From the NCBI RefSeq assembly GCF_003627075.1, contig NZ_CP032630.1, forward strand, positions 2,542,001-2,606,000: a DNA stretch of 64,000 bases. The letters run 5' to 3'. How positions within the stretch are numbered: position 1 is the stretch's first letter; every line of letters begins with the position of its first letter. Below the pieces are notes generated by a model, which did no database searches, was not told the DNA's origin, and saw only the letters and a list, made by a program, of their open reading frames with translations. This document shows positions 35,241 to 44,171 of this stretch, in pieces. The DNA is from Protaetiibacter intestinalis (GTDB lineage Bacteria > Actinomycetota > Actinomycetes > Actinomycetales > Microbacteriaceae). The position numbers and the translations under genes are program-made.

Positions 35241-35804
35241 CTGCGCGGCGCCCGGCTCGGGGCGTCGCCGATGGCGCTCTACACGCACGTCGCCTCGAAG
35301 GAGGAGCTGCTCGACCTCGTGCTGAGCGGGTACCTCGGCGAAATCGCGGGGGAGGACGATCCGACGCGCCCGTGGGATGAGGTGGTGGTGGAGGCGGCGC
35401 TGCGCCTGCTCGACCACCTGCGGGCGAACCCGTGGGCCGTTCCCGCGCTCTTCGCGCGCCCCGACCCGGGCCGCGGCGCGACCGCGGCGGGGGAGCTGTA
35501 CCTCTCCGCAGCCCTGCGCGGCGGGCTCACGCACCGCGAGGCCGTGGAGCTGTTCACCGGCCTGCTCGCCCTCGTCTACGGAGCGGCGGGCTTCCTCGCG
35601 CCGGTCGTGCGCCCCGCCGCGCAGGATCGCGCGGCGGTCGCGGCCGTCATCCGTGCGGCGTCGGCGGAGGCGTATCCGGCCACGGCGGCGGTCGCCGACG
35701 AGCTCGTCGCCTACGGCTCGGACGAGCAGCTGCGCGCCATCGTCGAGGCCTACGTGCACGGTGTCGCACACCGGAGCGGGCGCGGCATCCGGGGCGGCTC
35801 CTAG
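35241..35804 (+). pseudogene. TetR-family regulator remnant lacking its helix-turn-helix
   Basis: The frame keeps the recognition-helix end and dimerisation domain of a TetR regulator (LGASPMALYTHVASKEELLDLV, then the all-helical C-terminal domain to GIRGGS). The ~30 residues that should precede it are absent in every frame. The only start is the ATG at 35271, inside the former recognition helix, so the product could not bind DNA normally. The break point coincides with the truncated end of the opposite-strand membrane protein. Confidence 0.65.
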
Positions 35805-35807
35805 AAT
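35802..35807 (+). promoter_or_regulatory. -10 element of dnaG, leaderless start
   Basis: TAGAAT ends 7 bases before the dnaG ATG (35815) and no ribosome site is present. This is the geometry of a leaderless actinobacterial transcript. The element overlaps the end of the TetR remnant. No convincing -35 is seen. Confidence 0.5.
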
Positions 35808-35814
35808 CACAGGC

Positions 35815-37701
35815 ATGCCCGGTCTCATTCGTCGAAGCGACATCGACGAGGTCCGGTCCCGGGTGAACATCGCCGACATCGTGGGCGACTACGTGACCCT
35901 CAAGTCGGCCGGCGTCGGCTCCCTCAAGGGACTGTGCCCCTTCCACGAGGAGCGCAGCCCGAGCTTCCACGTGCGACCGGGCGTCGGGCGCTACCACTGC
36001 TTCGGTTGCGGCGAGGACGGCGACGTCTTCACCTTCCTGCAGCGGATGGATCACGTGAGCTTCCAGGAGGCCGTCGAGCGGATGGCCGCGCGGGTCGGCA
36101 TCGAGCTGCACTACGAGGACGGCGGCGGCCCGGCATCCGACCACGGCCAGCGGGCCCGGCTGCTCGCGGCCAACAAGGCGGCGGAGGAGTTCTTCCGCGC
36201 CCAGCTCGCCGAGCCCGGCGCGCAGCCGGGGCGCGACTTCCTGGGAGGGCGCGGCTTCGACCAGGCGGCGGCGGAGCGCTTCGGCGTCGGCTACGCGCCG
36301 AAGTCGTTCGACGCGCTCAAGAACGCGCTCGGGAGGCAGGGCTTCAGCGCCGAGGAGCTCACGGCCGCGGGCCTGCTCTCCACGGGCGACCGGGGCAACA
36401 GCTACGACCGCTTCCGCGGCCGGGTGATCTGGCCGATCCGCGACGTGACGGGCACCACCGTCGGCTTCGGCGCGCGCAAGCTGTTCGACGACGACCAGGG
36501 CCCCAAGTACCTGAACACCCCCGAGACGCCCGTCTTCCACAAGAGCCAGGTGCTCTACGGCCTCGACCTCGCACGTCGCGACATCGCCAAGGGCAAGCAG
36601 GTCGTCATCGTCGAGGGCTACACCGACGTCATGGCGTGCCATCTCGCGGGCGTCACCACCGCGGTCGCCACGTGCGGCACGGCGTTCGGCGTCGACCACA
36701 TCAAGGTCGTGCGGCGCGTGCTGGGCGACGTCGAGAACGCGGACGCCACCTCGACGGGCGAGGTGGTCTTCACCTTCGACCCCGACGAGGCCGGGCAGCG
36801 GGCCGCGAGCCGCGCCTTCGCGGAGGAGCAGCGCTTCGCGGCGCAGACCTTCGTCGCCGTCGCCCCCGACAACCTCGACCCGTGCGATCTGCGCATCCAC
36901 CGCGGCGACGAGGCGGTGCGCCAGCTCATCACGGGGCGCAAGCCCATGTTCGAGTTCATGATCCGTCGACGTCTCGCGGGTCACGACCTCGAGACGGTCG
37001 AGGGTCGGGTGGCGGCGCTCCGGGCCGCGGCCCCCGTCGTCGCCGGCATCCGCGACCGCTCGCTGAGCGTCGGCTACGTGCGCAACCTCGCGGGCTGGCT
37101 CGGCATGGACCCGACCGAGGTGGGCCGGGCGGTCACGAGCGCGGCGAACACGGCACAGCGTTCCGAGGCCCGCGTCGAGGGCCGCTCGGAGCGCCCCACG
37201 GGGGAGACGGAGGCGCCCGCGCCGCGCGAGGTGAGCCTCACCGAGCTGCCGACCGACCCGATCACCCGCATGGAGCGCGACGCGCTCATGGCGATCCTGC
37301 AGTATCCGGAGACCGTGGGCGCCGGTCTCGTCGGCAAGGCCGTCGAGGCGCGCTTCGCGAACGCGACCCTCGCGGTGGTGCGGGATGCCGTGCGCGCCAA
37401 CCTCGAGCACCTGGGCGCGGGCGAGTGGTTGCAGCGCGTCGCGGACGACATGCCCGCGGGGCTCGGCACCCTCGTGACCCAGCTCGGGGTCGCACCCATC
37501 CCGGAGCGGCGGGAGCAGCTGACGAGCTACTGCCAGGGCGTGGTCACCTCGCTCATCGACCGCGACCTGCTGCGCCGCAAGGGCGAGGTGCTCGGCGCCA
37601 TGCAACGCGCGCGTGCCGACGGCGACCACGAGCGCGAGCTCGCGCTCAGCCGCCAGTCGGCCGCGCTCGAGAGCGAACGGCGCGAGTTGCGCGGGGAGTG
37701 A
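35815..37701 (+). CDS. dnaG: DNA primase
   Basis: The 628-residue primase makes RNA primers at the replication fork. The N-terminal CHC2 zinc site is Cys41, His44, Cys62, Cys65 (CPFH, CFGC). The catalytic core has [10 protein letters not shown] and FGARKL; the Toprim domain has [11 protein letters not shown] (Glu267) and FDPDEAG (Asp322, Asp324). The C-terminal third is the helicase-binding domain, preceded by an acidic/Pro linker ([14 protein letters not shown]). Length and order are normal for actinobacteria. Confidence 0.97.
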   Translation: MPGLIRRSDIDEVRSRVNIADIVGDYVTLKSAGVGSLKGLCPFHEERSPSFHVRPGVGRYHCFGCGEDGDVFTFLQRMDHVSFQEAVERMAARVGIELHYEDGGGPASDHGQRARLLAANKAAEEFFRAQLAEPGAQPGRDFLGGRGFDQAAAERFGVGYAPKSFDALKNALGRQGFSAEELTAAGLLSTGDRGNSYDRFRGRVIWPIRDVTGTTVGFGARKLFDDDQGPKYLNTPETPVFHKSQVLYGLDLARRDIAKGKQVVIVEGYTDVMACHLAGVTTAVATCGTAFGVDHIKVVRRVLGDVENADATSTGEVVFTFDPDEAGQRAASRAFAEEQRFAAQTFVAVAPDNLDPCDLRIHRGDEAVRQLITGRKPMFEFMIRRRLAGHDLETVEGRVAALRAAAPVVAGIRDRSLSVGYVRNLAGWLGMDPTEVGRAVTSAANTAQRSEARVEGRSERPTGETEAPAPREVSLTELPTDPITRMERDALMAILQYPETVGAGLVGKAVEARFANATLAVVRDAVRANLEHLGAGEWLQRVADDMPAGLGTLVTQLGVAPIPERREQLTSYCQGVVTSLIDRDLLRRKGEVLGAMQRARADGDHERELALSRQSAALESERRELRGE

Positions 37702-37744
37702 GATCCGCCATCGGGATGCATGTTCTTGCATGGATCGCCCGCTC

Positions 37745-37863
37745 ACGCAGGAAAACTGCGTCAATCGTTTCAATGCCGTAAACAAAGGGGCCACCGGGCG
37801 CCTCGTGGCAGGGCGGCCCCGTCCGCCGTGATAGACCTGATGGTCGGGCGACCACGGTCGTCC
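37745..37863 (+). promoter_or_regulatory. Control region of the oligopeptide importer operon
   Basis: Three elements are visible: a perfect hairpin ACGCAG-GAAAA-CTGCGT (37745-37761); GTTTC-AATGCC-GTAAA (37767-37782), with the same 11-bp spacing as the EPS boxes; and a dyad GGGCGACC-AC-GGTCGTCC (37846-37863, one G-T mismatch) about 20 bases before the ribosome site. The last looks like an operator or a leader hairpin. Function is inferred. Confidence 0.45.
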
Positions 37864-37898
37864 GTCCTTTCACATCCCAAGGAATGAGGTCCACGGAC

Positions 37899-39524
37899 AT
37901 GGCATCCGTCTCTCGCAAGACCCGCGTCCTCGCCGCCGTCGCACTCCCCGTGAGTGCTGCGATCGTGCTCGCGGGTTGCGCCTCCGACACCGACGACAAC
38001 GGCGGTTCGGACGGCAGCAGCATCATCGTCGGCACCACCGACAAGGTCACCTTCCTCGACCCTGCCGGCTCGTACGACAACGGCTCGTTCGCCGTCATGA
38101 ACCAGGTCTACCCCTTCCTGCTCAACTCCGTGCAGGGCACCTCCGACGTCACGCCGGACATCGCCGAGTCGGCCGAGTACACCGCCGAGGGCGAGTACAC
38201 GGTCGTGCTGAAGTCGGGCCTGAAGTTCGCGAACGGCCACGACCTCACCTCCTCGGACGTGAAGTTCAGCTTCGACCGCCAGCTCGCGATCGCCGACGAG
38301 AACGGCCCGTCGTACCTCCTCGGCGCCATCGACAGCATCGACGCGCCCGACGACACGACCGTCGTGTTCCACCTCAAGAACGGCAACGACCAGACCTTCC
38401 CGCAGGTGCTCTCGAGCCCCGCCGCTCCGATCGTCGACGAGGAGGTCTTCTCGGCCGACGCGATCACGAGCGACGACGACATCGTCGCGGGCGAGGCCTT
38501 CGCCGGCCCGTACACGATCTCGAGCTACAAGTTCAACGAGCTCGTGACCTTCACGCCGAACGAGGAGTACCAGGGCAACCTGGGCGCCCCCGAGAACTCG
38601 GACGTCACCCTCAAGTACTACGCCGACGCCTCGAACCTGAAGCTCGACGTGCAGGAGGGCAACATCGACGTGGCGTACCGCAGCCTCTCGGCGACCGACA
38701 TCGCCGACCTGCGCACGCAGGACTCGGTGAAGGTCGTCGACGGCCCCGGCGGCGAGATCCGCTACATCGTGTTCAACTTCAACACGCAGCCGTACGGCGC
38801 CTCGACCCCCGACGCCGACCCGGCGAAGGCTCTCGCGGTGCGCCAGGCGATCGCGGATGTCGTCGACCGCTCGGAGATCGCGACGCAGGTCTACAAGGAC
38901 ACCTACACGCCGCTGTACTCTTACGTGCCGCAGGGTCTGACCGGTGCCACCGAGGTCCTCAAGGACCTCTACGGCGACGGTGACGGCGGCGCGGACGTCG
39001 ACAAGGCGAAGGCGACCCTCGAGGCCGCCGGCGTCGCGACCCCGGTCGAGATCAACCTCCAGTACAACCCCGACCACTACGGCGAGTCGTCCGCCGACGA
39101 GTACGCGCTCGTCAAGGACCAGCTCGACTCGAGCGGCCTCTTCACCGTCAACCTCGGCTCGACCGAGTGGACGCAGTACTCGAAGGACCGCACGGCCGAC
39201 CTGTACCCGCTGTACCAGCTCGGCTGGTTCCCGGACTACTCGGACGCGGACAACTACCTCACGCCGTTCTTCGCGACCGACAACTTCCTCGCGAACCACT
39301 ACAGCGACTCCGAGGTGGACGGACTGATCGTCCAGCAGCAGACCGAGACCGACCCCGACGCGCGCGCCGCGATCCTCGAGGACATCCAGGCCAAGGTGGC
39401 CGCCCAGCTGTCGACCCTGCCGCTCCTGCAGGGCGCGCAGACGGCGATCACGGGCAAGGACGTCTCGGGCGCGGTGCTCGACGGCTCGTTCAAGTTCCGC
39501 TTCGGTAGCCTGACCAAGGGCTGA
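37899..39524 (+). CDS. Oligopeptide-type ABC transporter substrate-binding lipoprotein
   Basis: The 541-residue SBP_bac_5 (DppA/OppA) protein has a lipoprotein signal with lipobox LAGC near residue 25. Family features include a peptide-binding two-lobe pattern: TPDIAESAEYTAEGEYTVVLKSGLKFANGHDLTSSDVKFSFDRQL and AVRQAIADVVDRSEIA. The ATG at 37899 is preferred over that at 37884 because GAGG lies 9 bases upstream, while 37884 has a ribosome site only one base away. A strong hairpin separates it from the permeases, which would raise its expression over theirs. Confidence 0.94.
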   Translation: MASVSRKTRVLAAVALPVSAAIVLAGCASDTDDNGGSDGSSIIVGTTDKVTFLDPAGSYDNGSFAVMNQVYPFLLNSVQGTSDVTPDIAESAEYTAEGEYTVVLKSGLKFANGHDLTSSDVKFSFDRQLAIADENGPSYLLGAIDSIDAPDDTTVVFHLKNGNDQTFPQVLSSPAAPIVDEEVFSADAITSDDDIVAGEAFAGPYTISSYKFNELVTFTPNEEYQGNLGAPENSDVTLKYYADASNLKLDVQEGNIDVAYRSLSATDIADLRTQDSVKVVDGPGGEIRYIVFNFNTQPYGASTPDADPAKALAVRQAIADVVDRSEIATQVYKDTYTPLYSYVPQGLTGATEVLKDLYGDGDGGADVDKAKATLEAAGVATPVEINLQYNPDHYGESSADEYALVKDQLDSSGLFTVNLGSTEWTQYSKDRTADLYPLYQLGWFPDYSDADNYLTPFFATDNFLANHYSDSEVDGLIVQQQTETDPDARAAILEDIQAKVAAQLSTLPLLQGAQTAITGKDVSGAVLDGSFKFRFGSLTKG

Positions 39525-39550
39525 GCGAAGCCGGATACGTCCGCACACGG

Positions 39551-39581
39551 AACGGGGCGGCCACTCGCTGGCCGCCCCGTT
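39551..39581 (+). terminator. Intra-operon hairpin after the binding-protein gene
   Basis: A perfect 13-bp stem (39551-39563 with 39569-39581) and a CTCGC loop lie 27 bases after the binding-protein stop and 28 before the permease start. It probably terminates part of the transcription or protects the upstream mRNA, giving excess binding protein over permease. Confidence 0.75.
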
Positions 39582-39608
39582 CTCGTGGCATCGAGGGAGA
39601 TTCACGAC

Positions 39609-40697
39609 ATGACGACCGTCACCGCCCCGTCCGCGCCGCCCGGCGCGGGGACCGCGGGCATCCGGCGAGCGCGAGGCGGCGGCTTCTGGCGCTACCTGCT
39701 CGTGCGCTTCCTGCTGATCTTCCCGACGATCTTCATCCTCGTGACGCTCGTCTTCTTCCTCATGCGGCTCACGGGCGACCCCATCACCGCCTCGCTCGGC
39801 GACCGCCTCACCCCCGACCAGCTCGCCGAGCGCATCCACGAGGCGGGCTACGACCGGCCGATCATCGTGCAGTACCTCGAGTACCTCGGGCGGGTCTTCA
39901 CGGGCGACTTCGGCAGCTCGATCACCGACGGCCGCCCGATCACCGAGATCCTCTGGACCTACGGTTCGGCGACGCTCGAGCTCGTCTTCTACTCGCTCAT
40001 CGTCGCCTTCCTCGTCGGCATCCCGCTCGGCATGGTCGCCGCGTACTTCCGCGATCGCTGGGGGGATGCGGCGCTGCGCGTGTTCGCGATCCTCAGCTAC
40101 GCGACGCCCGTGTTCTTCGCGGGCCTCGTGCTCAAGCTCGTCTTCTCCGTGTGGCTCAAGGTGCTGCCCGTCGCGGGGCGGGCGTCGACGCGCACCGAGA
40201 TCAAGTTCCAGCAGCTCGACGACCCGACGGGCATCTACCTCATCGACGCGATCCGCACGGGCAGCGCCGCCGCGATCGGCGACGTGCTCGTGCACGCGGT
40301 GCTCCCGGCGCTCGCGCTCGGCCTGCTGACGGCGGGCGTCTTCCTGCGGCTCGTGCGCACCAACGTCATCGGCACGCTCTCCCGGGACTACGTGGATGCC
40401 GCCCGCTCGCGCGGCGTCCGCGAGTACCGCCTCGTGCGCCGCCACGCGCTCAAGCCCGCGCTCGTGCCCATCATCACGGTCATCGGCCTGCAGATCGCCC
40501 TGCTGCTCGGCGGCGCGGTGCTCACCGAGACGACCTTCGAGTGGAAGGGTCTCGGCTTCCAGTTGGCCTACTACCTCTCCAAGCGCGACTTCGTGGCGGT
40601 GCAGGGCATCGTCGCGCTGCTCGCGGTGATCGTCGCCCTCACGAACTTCATCGTCGACATCGTGGCGGCGATCCTCGACCCCCGGGTGAGGTACTGA
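39609..40697 (+). CDS. Oligopeptide ABC transporter permease, DppB type
   Basis: 362 residues with six membrane helices. The DppB/OppB layout is seen: a first helix after a basic N-terminus, a long extracytoplasmic region (LTPDQLAERIHEAGYDRPIIVQYLEYL, FTGDFGSS), and the EAA loop DYVDAARSRGVREYRLVRRHALKPAL that docks to the ATPase. The ATG at 39609 has GAGGGAG 10 bases upstream. Its stop overlaps the next start (TGATG). Confidence 0.94.
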   Translation: MTTVTAPSAPPGAGTAGIRRARGGGFWRYLLVRFLLIFPTIFILVTLVFFLMRLTGDPITASLGDRLTPDQLAERIHEAGYDRPIIVQYLEYLGRVFTGDFGSSITDGRPITEILWTYGSATLELVFYSLIVAFLVGIPLGMVAAYFRDRWGDAALRVFAILSYATPVFFAGLVLKLVFSVWLKVLPVAGRASTRTEIKFQQLDDPTGIYLIDAIRTGSAAAIGDVLVHAVLPALALGLLTAGVFLRLVRTNVIGTLSRDYVDAARSRGVREYRLVRRHALKPALVPIITVIGLQIALLLGGAVLTETTFEWKGLGFQLAYYLSKRDFVAVQGIVALLAVIVALTNFIVDIVAAILDPRVRY

Positions 40698-41719
40698 TGA
40701 CCGCGACGACCCCGACCCCCGCATCCGCTCGCGTCCGCCCGCGGTGGTGGCGCCGGCTGCCCGTGCTGCAGCAGCTCCAGCAGAGCGTGGGCCTGCAGCG
40801 CGGCATGCTGCTCACCGGCCTCGTCATCACGACGATCTTCGTGATCGTCGCGATCCTCGCGCCGCTGCTCGCGCCGTACGGCTACAACCAGCTGCGCGGG
40901 CCCGACGGTCTCTTCGGCGCCCAGCAGCCGCCGAGCTCCGACCACCTGCTGGGCACCACCGTCGGCGGCTACGACGTGCTCTCGCGCGTGCTCTGGGGGG
41001 CGCAGACCGCGCTGCTCGTGATCATCGTCGCGATCGTGCTCTCGGTGTTCCTGGGCGTCGCGCTCGGCCTGCTCACGGGCTACCTCGGCGGATGGTTCGA
41101 CCGCATCACGATCGTCATCGCGGATGCGATCTACGCCTTCCCGAGCCTCCTGCTCGCGATCGTCGCGGCCATCGTCATCTCGGGCGGCCAGTCGAGCCTC
41201 TGGGGCGGCATCCTCGCGGCGGCGATCTCGATCACGGTCGTGTTCATCCCGCAGTACCTGCGGGTCGTGCGTGCGGAGGTGCTGCGGGTCAAGTCGGAGG
41301 CGTTCGTGGAGTCGGCGAAGGTCGTCGGGGCCTCCACGGGTCGGATCATGTTCCGTCACGTGCTGCGCAACTCGACCCGCACGCTGCCGCTCATCGTCAC
41401 GCTCAACAGCTCGGAGGCGATCCTGACGCTCGCCGGGCTCGGCTTCCTCGGCTTCGGCATCGAGCCGAGCGCCGCCGCCGAGTGGGGGTACGACCTCAAC
41501 AAGTCGCTCTCCGACGTCACGAGCGGCATCTGGTGGACCTCGATCTTCCCGGGCCTCGCGATCGTGCTCGTCGTGCTCGGCATCACGCTCATCGGCGAGA
41601 GTCTCAACGACCTGGCGGATCCTCGCCTGCGGGCGAGGCGCAAGCCCGCCGTCACGCCGGCGCAGGCGGTGGCCGCCGCGGAGCCCGCGGCCCGTGAGGA
41701 GCTGGGGGACGTGCAGTGA
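40697..41719 (+). CDS. Oligopeptide ABC transporter permease, DppC type
   Basis: The 340-residue partner permease has five or six helices, the typical early loop LLAPYGYNQL and DHLLGTTVGGYDVLSRVLWGAQTALLV, and the EAA motif EAFVESAKVVGASTGRIMFRHVLRN. The C-terminal ~25 residues are a charged Ala-rich tail. It is coupled to the DppB-type gene (TGATG) and to the fused ATPase (GTGA). Confidence 0.94.
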   Translation: MTATTPTPASARVRPRWWRRLPVLQQLQQSVGLQRGMLLTGLVITTIFVIVAILAPLLAPYGYNQLRGPDGLFGAQQPPSSDHLLGTTVGGYDVLSRVLWGAQTALLVIIVAIVLSVFLGVALGLLTGYLGGWFDRITIVIADAIYAFPSLLLAIVAAIVISGGQSSLWGGILAAAISITVVFIPQYLRVVRAEVLRVKSEAFVESAKVVGASTGRIMFRHVLRNSTRTLPLIVTLNSSEAILTLAGLGFLGFGIEPSAAAEWGYDLNKSLSDVTSGIWWTSIFPGLAIVLVVLGITLIGESLNDLADPRLRARRKPAVTPAQAVAAAEPAAREELGDVQ

Positions 41720-43374
41720 ACGCGCGCGAAGCGGCCGTCGACATCCGCGACCTCCGGGTCACCTTCGACACCGACGGCGGAACCGTGCAGGCCGTGCGGG
41801 GGGTGGACCTCGAGGTCGCGCCGGGGGAGGTGCTCGCGATCGTCGGCGAGTCGGGCTCCGGCAAGACCGTGACGGCCCGCAGCATCCTGCGCCTGCTGCC
41901 CGAGACGGCCACCGTGCGCGGTGCCGTCATGGTGGGTGCCGAGGATGTCGTGACCCTCGACGCGCGCCGCCTGCGCGAGCTGCGCGGCACCGCGGCCGCG
42001 ATGATCTTCCAGGAGCCGTCGACGGCGCTCAACCCCGTCTACACGGTCGGCTGGCAGCTCGCCGAGGGCCTGCGGGCGCACGGGAAGTACTCGAAGAAGC
42101 GCGCGCGGGCGCACGCGATCGAGATGCTGCGCAAGGTCGGCATCCCGCATCCCGAGCAGCGCGTCGACGACTACCCGCACCAGTTCTCGGGCGGACAGAA
42201 GCAGCGCATCGTGATCGCGATGGCGCTCGCGCTCGACGCCTCGGTGCTCATCGCCGACGAGCCGACGACGGCGCTCGACGTGACGGTGCAGGCCGAGATC
42301 CTCGAGCTGCTGCGGCGCTGCCGTGACGAGTTCGGCACGGCGATCGTGCTCATCACGCACAACATGGGCGTCGTCGCCGACCTCGCGGACCGCGTGGCGG
42401 TCATGTTCCAGGGCGAGGTCGTCGAGACCGCGCCGGTGCGCGAGCTCTTCGAGACGCCCCGCCACGACTACACGAAGAAGCTGCTCGCGGCGGTGCCGCG
42501 CGTCGAGCTCACCGAACGCGCCGCCCCTCCCGCGGTCGAGGGCGGAGCCGTCGTCGAGGCGGTGGGGCTCGAGATCGAGTACCCGGGCCGGTTCGGGCGC
42601 AAGCCCTTCCTCGCGGTGCGCGGGATCGACCTGAGCATCGCACCCGGCGAGGTCGTGGGCCTCGTCGGCGAGTCCGGCTCCGGCAAGACGACGATCGGCC
42701 GGGCCATCGCGGGCCTCACGCCCGTCACGGGCGGGTCGCTGCGGGTGCTCGGCACCGAGATGCTCGGGGTCAAGGAGCGGGCGTTCCGCGCCCGTCGCCG
42801 CGAGCTCGGCTTCGTCTTCCAGGACCCCGCGACGAGCTTCAACCCGCTGCTCACGATCGCCGACTGCGTCGCCGAGCCGCTCGTCGTGCACGGCGTCGCG
42901 AGCTCGCCCGCCGACGCGCGCGCCCGGGTCGACGAGCTGCTCGAGGCCGTGCAGCTCGGCGGCGCGTACGGCGACCGCTACCCGCACGAGCTCTCCGGTG
43001 GGCAGCGGCAGCGCGCGAGCCTCGCGCGCGCCCTCGCGCTCGACCCGAAGCTGCTCATCGCCGACGAGCCGACGAGCGCGCTCGACGTCTCCGTGCAGGC
43101 GCGTGTGCTCGAACTCTTCGAGGAGCTGCAGGGGCGCTTCGGCTTCGCCTCGCTGTTCATCACCCACGACCTCGCGGTCGTGGACCGGGTGGCGCACCGC
43201 GTGGTCGTGCTGCACCACGGCGACGTCGTCGAGCAGGGCGACACGCGCGAGGTGCTGGGAGCGCCGCGTGACCCGTACACCCGACGCCTGCTGGCATCCC
43301 TTCCGGTGCCGGACCCCGTCGAGCAGGCTGCGCGCCGCGCCGCGCTGGCATCCCTGCCAGAATCGGAGGCATGA
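41716..43374 (+). CDS. Fused two-domain ABC ATPase (DppD-DppF type)
   Basis: A single 552-residue chain holds two nucleotide-binding domains. Domain 1: Walker A GESGSGKT, Q-loop FQEP, signature FSGGQKQR, Walker B LIADEPTTALDV. Domain 2, from about residue 275: GESGSGKTT, FQDPATSFNP, LSGGQRQR, LIADEPTSALDV. Both have intact catalytic Glu and H-loop (ITHN, ITHD). It can energise the DppB/DppC-like pore alone. It starts at a GTG inside the preceding stop and ends with an ATGA overlap to a third ATPase gene. Confidence 0.95.
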   Translation: MNAREAAVDIRDLRVTFDTDGGTVQAVRGVDLEVAPGEVLAIVGESGSGKTVTARSILRLLPETATVRGAVMVGAEDVVTLDARRLRELRGTAAAMIFQEPSTALNPVYTVGWQLAEGLRAHGKYSKKRARAHAIEMLRKVGIPHPEQRVDDYPHQFSGGQKQRIVIAMALALDASVLIADEPTTALDVTVQAEILELLRRCRDEFGTAIVLITHNMGVVADLADRVAVMFQGEVVETAPVRELFETPRHDYTKKLLAAVPRVELTERAAPPAVEGGAVVEAVGLEIEYPGRFGRKPFLAVRGIDLSIAPGEVVGLVGESGSGKTTIGRAIAGLTPVTGGSLRVLGTEMLGVKERAFRARRRELGFVFQDPATSFNPLLTIADCVAEPLVVHGVASSPADARARVDELLEAVQLGGAYGDRYPHELSGGQRQRASLARALALDPKLLIADEPTSALDVSVQARVLELFEELQGRFGFASLFITHDLAVVDRVAHRVVVLHHGDVVEQGDTREVLGAPRDPYTRRLLASLPVPDPVEQAARRAALASLPESEA

Positions 43375-44171
43375 CGAGGAGCCACGTCCCCGCCGAGCTG
43401 GCGGTGCTCGCCGACGACCTGACGCTGTTCTACGGGCACGACGAGCTCCCCGCGATCAACGGGGTGTCGTTCCAGATCGCGGCGGGCGAGACGCTCGGGC
43501 TCATCGGCGAGGCGGGCTCCGGCAAGTCGACCCTGGCGCGCGCGGTCGCCTCGCAGCTCGCACCGGGGGAGCGCGAGGCGCCCGTCATCGCCCGTGGCCG
43601 CCTCACGGTGCTCGGGCGCGAGCTGCGCGGCGCGAGTCGGCGTCGGCGCGACGCGCTCGCCCTGCGGGTCGGCTACCTCCCGCAGGACGGCGGATCCTCG
43701 CTGCAACCCCACCTGACCGTCGGCGAGAACGTCGCCGAGCCGATCTTCCAGCGCGACAAGCACTTCGACCGCCTCGAGGCCGGCACCGCCGTCGCGGGGC
43801 TCGTCGACGCGGTGCGGCTGCCGCTCTCGGTCATGGAGAAGTTCCCGCACGAGCTGAGCCGCGGCCAGCGCCAGCGCATCGCCCTGGCGCGCTCGCTCGT
43901 GCTCGAGCCGGAGCTGCTCGTCGCCGACGACCCGACGATGGGCGTCGACGTGCTGGTGCGCGGTCCGATTCTGCAAGTGGTCGCCGAGTTGCAGAAGGAG
44001 CTCGGCTTCAGCGCGCTCATCGTGGGGCACGACCTGCGCGAGCTGCGCACCGTGGTCGACCGCATCGCCGTGCTGCACGCGGGGCTCATCGTCGGCTACG
44101 GCTCGGTGGACGAGGTGCTCGCGAACCCGCTGCACGGCTATGTGCAGCGGCTCGCGGAGCTCGGCGCGTGA
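43371..44171 (+). CDS. Additional ABC ATPase with altered Walker B
   Basis: The 266-residue ATPase belongs to the same peptide/nickel group. Walker A is GEAGSGKST, the signature is LSRGQRQR (Arg for the first Gly after LS) and Walker B is LVADDPTMGVD, where the usual catalytic Glu is Asp. The H-loop is present (VGHDLRE). The fused protein upstream already supplies two domains, so this third one is surplus: a regulator, a partner for another pore, or an exchangeable subunit. It overlaps genes on both sides. Confidence 0.88.
   Translation: MTRSHVPAELAVLADDLTLFYGHDELPAINGVSFQIAAGETLGLIGEAGSGKSTLARAVASQLAPGEREAPVIARGRLTVLGRELRGASRRRRDALALRVGYLPQDGGSSLQPHLTVGENVAEPIFQRDKHFDRLEAGTAVAGLVDAVRLPLSVMEKFPHELSRGQRQRIALARSLVLEPELLVADDPTMGVDVLVRGPILQVVAELQKELGFSALIVGHDLRELRTVVDRIAVLHAGLIVGYGSVDEVLANPLHGYVQRLAELGA

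Noticed and set aside
37770..40724. A ~980-codon leftward open frame opposite the peptide importer genes
   Set aside because: It is antisense to two clear transporter genes and consists of His/Arg/Glu/Asp/Val-rich nonsense. Third-position GC removes stop codons.
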